The notes beneath the pieces are model-generated. The model ran no database searches. It worked only from the letters and a program-made list of their open reading frames with translations, and had not been told where the DNA came from. A program made the translations under genes and the position numbers. Of a stretch of DNA of 64,000 nucleotides, positions 62,113-64,000 are shown piece after piece. Source of the stretch: Methylocystis sp. L43 (GTDB lineage: Bacteria > Pseudomonadota > Alphaproteobacteria > Rhizobiales > Beijerinckiaceae). Location of the stretch: NCBI RefSeq assembly GCF_015709525.1, contig NZ_JADNRA010000022.1, positions 1-64,000 of the forward strand, given 5' to 3'. The number at the start of each line of letters is the position of its first letter. Positions within the stretch are counted from its first letter, which is position 1.

Positions 62113-63120
62113 TCACGCCACCGCCTGCATCGCCGCGTCGAACTCGCGCGTCGCCTCCGCGACATCGAAGGGTTCGATAGGCCGCTGCACACATTCGAGC
62201 GCCTTTTCGGCGCGCGCGAGCGCCGCGCCCTCAAGCAGCGGCGCGCCTTCAGCGACCGGCCGCGCTTCCGCAAGGTCGCCGTTGCAGTGGAGCACGATGT
62301 CGCATCCGGCGCCGATCGCGTTCTCGGCGCGCTGGCGAAAGCTCCCCGAAAGCGCCTTCATGGAAAGGTCGTCGGTCATCAAGAGACCGTCAAAGCCGAC
62401 ATGGCTACGTATGATGTCGCCGATCACCGCCTTCGAGAGCGTGCCGGGCGCGGTCGGATCGATCGCGGTGTAAACGACATGCGCGCTCATCGCCATCGGC
62501 AGATCGGCGTTCGCCTTGAACGGCGCAAAATCAATAGACTCCAGATCCTCGCGGCGCGCATTGACCACCGGCAGCTCCAAATGGCTGTCGGCGCGGGCGC
62601 GTCCGTGGCCGGGAATGTGCTTCATCACCGGCGCGACGCCGCCCGCCATCAAGCCTTCGGCGGCGGCGCGGCCGATCGCGGCGACGCGCGCCGGATCGCG
62701 GCTATAGGCGCGATCGCCGATGATGCTGTGGGAATCCTCCGCCGGCGCATCGAGCACCGGCAGGCAGTCGACATCGACCCCGACTGACCGCAGATCATGG
62801 GCGATGAGCCGCGCGCCGAGCCAAGCCAGTCGCTCAGCCTGCGCGGCGTTGGCCGCCGCCAGCTCAAAGCGCGCGGCGGCCGGATAGGCGCGCCAGTGGG
62901 GCGGACCCAGACGCTGCACGCGGCCGCCCTCCTGATCAACCAGAACGGGCGCATGGCGGCCGAGCGCGTCCCGGATTTCGGCGGTCAGGCGCCCGATCTG
63001 CTCGGGCGCGTCGACATTGCGGCGAAAGAGGATCACGCCCCACGGCGCGGCGGCACGCAGGAACGCGCGCTCGTCGGCCTCAAGCCTGAGGCCCTTTAAT
63101 CCACAGATGAAGGCGCGCAT
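62113..63120 (-). CDS. nagZ: Beta-N-acetylhexosaminidase NagZ
   Basis: 335 residues of GH3. VDQEGGRVQRL substrate loop, KHIPGHGR (167-174), D-S-H pair (178-180) as general acid, and MTDDLSMKALSG with the nucleophile Asp. NagZ removes GlcNAc from 1,6-anhydro muropeptides in peptidoglycan recycling. In the conserved order SPOR-nagZ-scpA-scpB-tatABC of Hyphomicrobiales; 9 bp after the SPOR gene. Confidence 0.95.
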   Translation of the reverse strand: MRAFICGLKGLRLEADERAFLRAAAPWGVILFRRNVDAPEQIGRLTAEIRDALGRHAPVLVDQEGGRVQRLGPPHWRAYPAAARFELAAANAAQAERLAWLGARLIAHDLRSVGVDVDCLPVLDAPAEDSHSIIGDRAYSRDPARVAAIGRAAAEGLMAGGVAPVMKHIPGHGRARADSHLELPVVNARREDLESIDFAPFKANADLPMAMSAHVVYTAIDPTAPGTLSKAVIGDIIRSHVGFDGLLMTDDLSMKALSGSFRQRAENAIGAGCDIVLHCNGDLAEARPVAEGAPLLEGAALARAEKALECVQRPIEPFDVAEATREFDAAMQAVA

Positions 63121-63129
63121 ATCGTCCCG

Positions 63130-64000
63130 TCAGTTGCCTGCGACGAAGCAGGAGCCGCCGGACGCCTTCACCTTGCTGCAGATCGCGTTCGCGGACTCCT
63201 TGCTGACCGCCCCGACGCGCACGCGATAGACGGTCTTGTCATTCACGGTCGCCATTTTGAAGGTCGGCTTCAGGCCGCCAAGCTGTGAGCGATATTTGCT
63301 GACGACCGTCTTCAGCAATTCGCGGGCGTCGGCCTCGCTATTCGCGGCGCCGAATTGCACGGCGAAGCCGCCTTTGCTCGGAGGCGTCGCTTGATCGGAA
63401 TCCGCCTCCGGCGCGGCTGCTCCTTCAACCGCAGCCACTTTCGGCGCCACAGGCTTCGGCTTGGCGATTCGCGGGGGCGTCGCCGTTGGCTTCGCCTGCG
63501 TCGGCGGCGTCGCGGTTGCGGCGCCGATGGCGCCGGCCACGGCTGTAGGCGCCGCCGTCTCCGCAGCGGGCCGGCTCGCCATGGCGACGGCGGGCGGCAG
63601 AGCGCCATCTTCCACCCGGCTGCCGTCCGGCCGCACGGTGACGGTTTTGACCTTCTTTGGCGCAGCTGTGGCGGGAGCCGGAGGCTCATGCGGCAGATTG
63701 ACAGGTCCGTCGCCGAGCAGCGCCGCGCTCGGCGTGACCGAAGGATCCACCGCCTGTTCCTGATTGGTGACGACTTTCTGAACCGGCGCCTGCTCCCTGC
63801 GGTCCAGAACGACAGCGGCGCTGGCGTCTGGCGCCGTCGTTTCGGCCTCGGCGCTTGGCTTTACCTTCACGGGTCCTTCCGGCGCGACGATGGTGGCGAT
63901 CTCGCGCGAGGCGCCGGAGCCGCTGCGATGCCAGAAAGCGAAGCCGATGCTCAGAACGGCGACGAGCGAAATCGCGACGACGGCGTGCCAGGGCCGGAAC
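63130..64000 (-). CDS. SPOR-domain protein, N-terminus beyond window
   Basis: At least 290 residues, open to the window edge. A transmembrane segment AVVAISLVAVLSIGFAFW near the visible N-terminus, a long Ala/Pro/Thr-rich periplasmic linker, and a C-terminal SPOR domain (FAVQFGAANSEADARELLKT, VYRVRVGAVSKESANAICSK, ending GGSCFVAGN). SPOR domains bind denuded glycan at the septum. A GTG at 63870 is open but would cut off the membrane anchor, so the true start is outside the window. Confidence 0.9.
   Translation of the reverse strand, partial: FRPWHAVVAISLVAVLSIGFAFWHRSGSGASREIATIVAPEGPVKVKPSAEAETTAPDASAAVVLDRREQAPVQKVVTNQEQAVDPSVTPSAALLGDGPVNLPHEPPAPATAAPKKVKTVTVRPDGSRVEDGALPPAVAMASRPAAETAAPTAVAGAIGAATATPPTQAKPTATPPRIAKPKPVAPKVAAVEGAAAPEADSDQATPPSKGGFAVQFGAANSEADARELLKTVVSKYRSQLGGLKPTFKMATVNDKTVYRVRVGAVSKESANAICSKVKASGGSCFVAGN

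Overview
The window is about 64 kb of high-GC DNA from an alphaproteobacterium, most probably an order Hyphomicrobiales (Rhizobiales) organism. The evidence is the conserved gene order nlpD-like / pcm / surE / serS / tatC-tatB-tatA / scpB-scpA / nagZ / SPOR protein, NepR-like sequences, an Omp25/opacity-type porin, and the short palindromic repeats typical of rhizobial genomes. The exact genus cannot be read from the sequence.

Layout. 1-470: the 5' end of an IS110-family transposase and its structured non-coding end. 588-8922: a chromosomal block with hemF, an ArsR/SRPBCC pair, GtrA plus a small cytochrome c, carB, greA and an ELM1-like gene. 9042-9117: tRNA-Thr(CGT). 9073-32705: a 23.6-kb phage-derived integrated element bounded by a perfect 45-bp repeat of the tRNA 3' part. 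32706-34080: the remains of what looks like an older element at the same tRNA. 34079-64000: chromosome again, with a methyltransferase, an SDR, a porin, an SGNH protein, a CDP-alcohol transferase-like protein, acetate kinase, a very large membrane-anchored GH94 protein, a frameshifted DUF3800 gene, Nudix and GNAT genes, zapE, and the conserved nlpD-to-SPOR cluster. That cluster is interrupted between scpA and nagZ by a VapBC-type toxin-antitoxin pair and a truncated MntA/HepT-type pair.

The integrated element is the most interesting part. It has a tyrosine integrase next to attR, two AlpA/excisionase-like proteins, a large primase-helicase with an iteron-like array of GCGAGGTT repeats at its 3' side, small and large terminase, a lambda-type portal, a gpW-like connector, a P2/Mu-type tail chaperone with gpE, and a tape measure. 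I find no major capsid protein, prohead protease, tail tube or sheath, baseplate, fibre, lysis gene or CI-like repressor. The structural genes overlap by a few bases in an unbroken chain and end at a clear terminator, so no deletion scar is visible. Two small proteins look like orphan capsid-protease scaffold tails. The set (int, AlpA, primase-helicase plus origin, terminase, scaffold-like proteins, no capsid) suggests a phage satellite or capsid-hijacking element. This is an inference. The attL side carries small, separately terminated cargo genes, including two NepR-like anti-sigma candidates and an MltR-like protein; a SLATT-like two-helix membrane protein lies in the central region.
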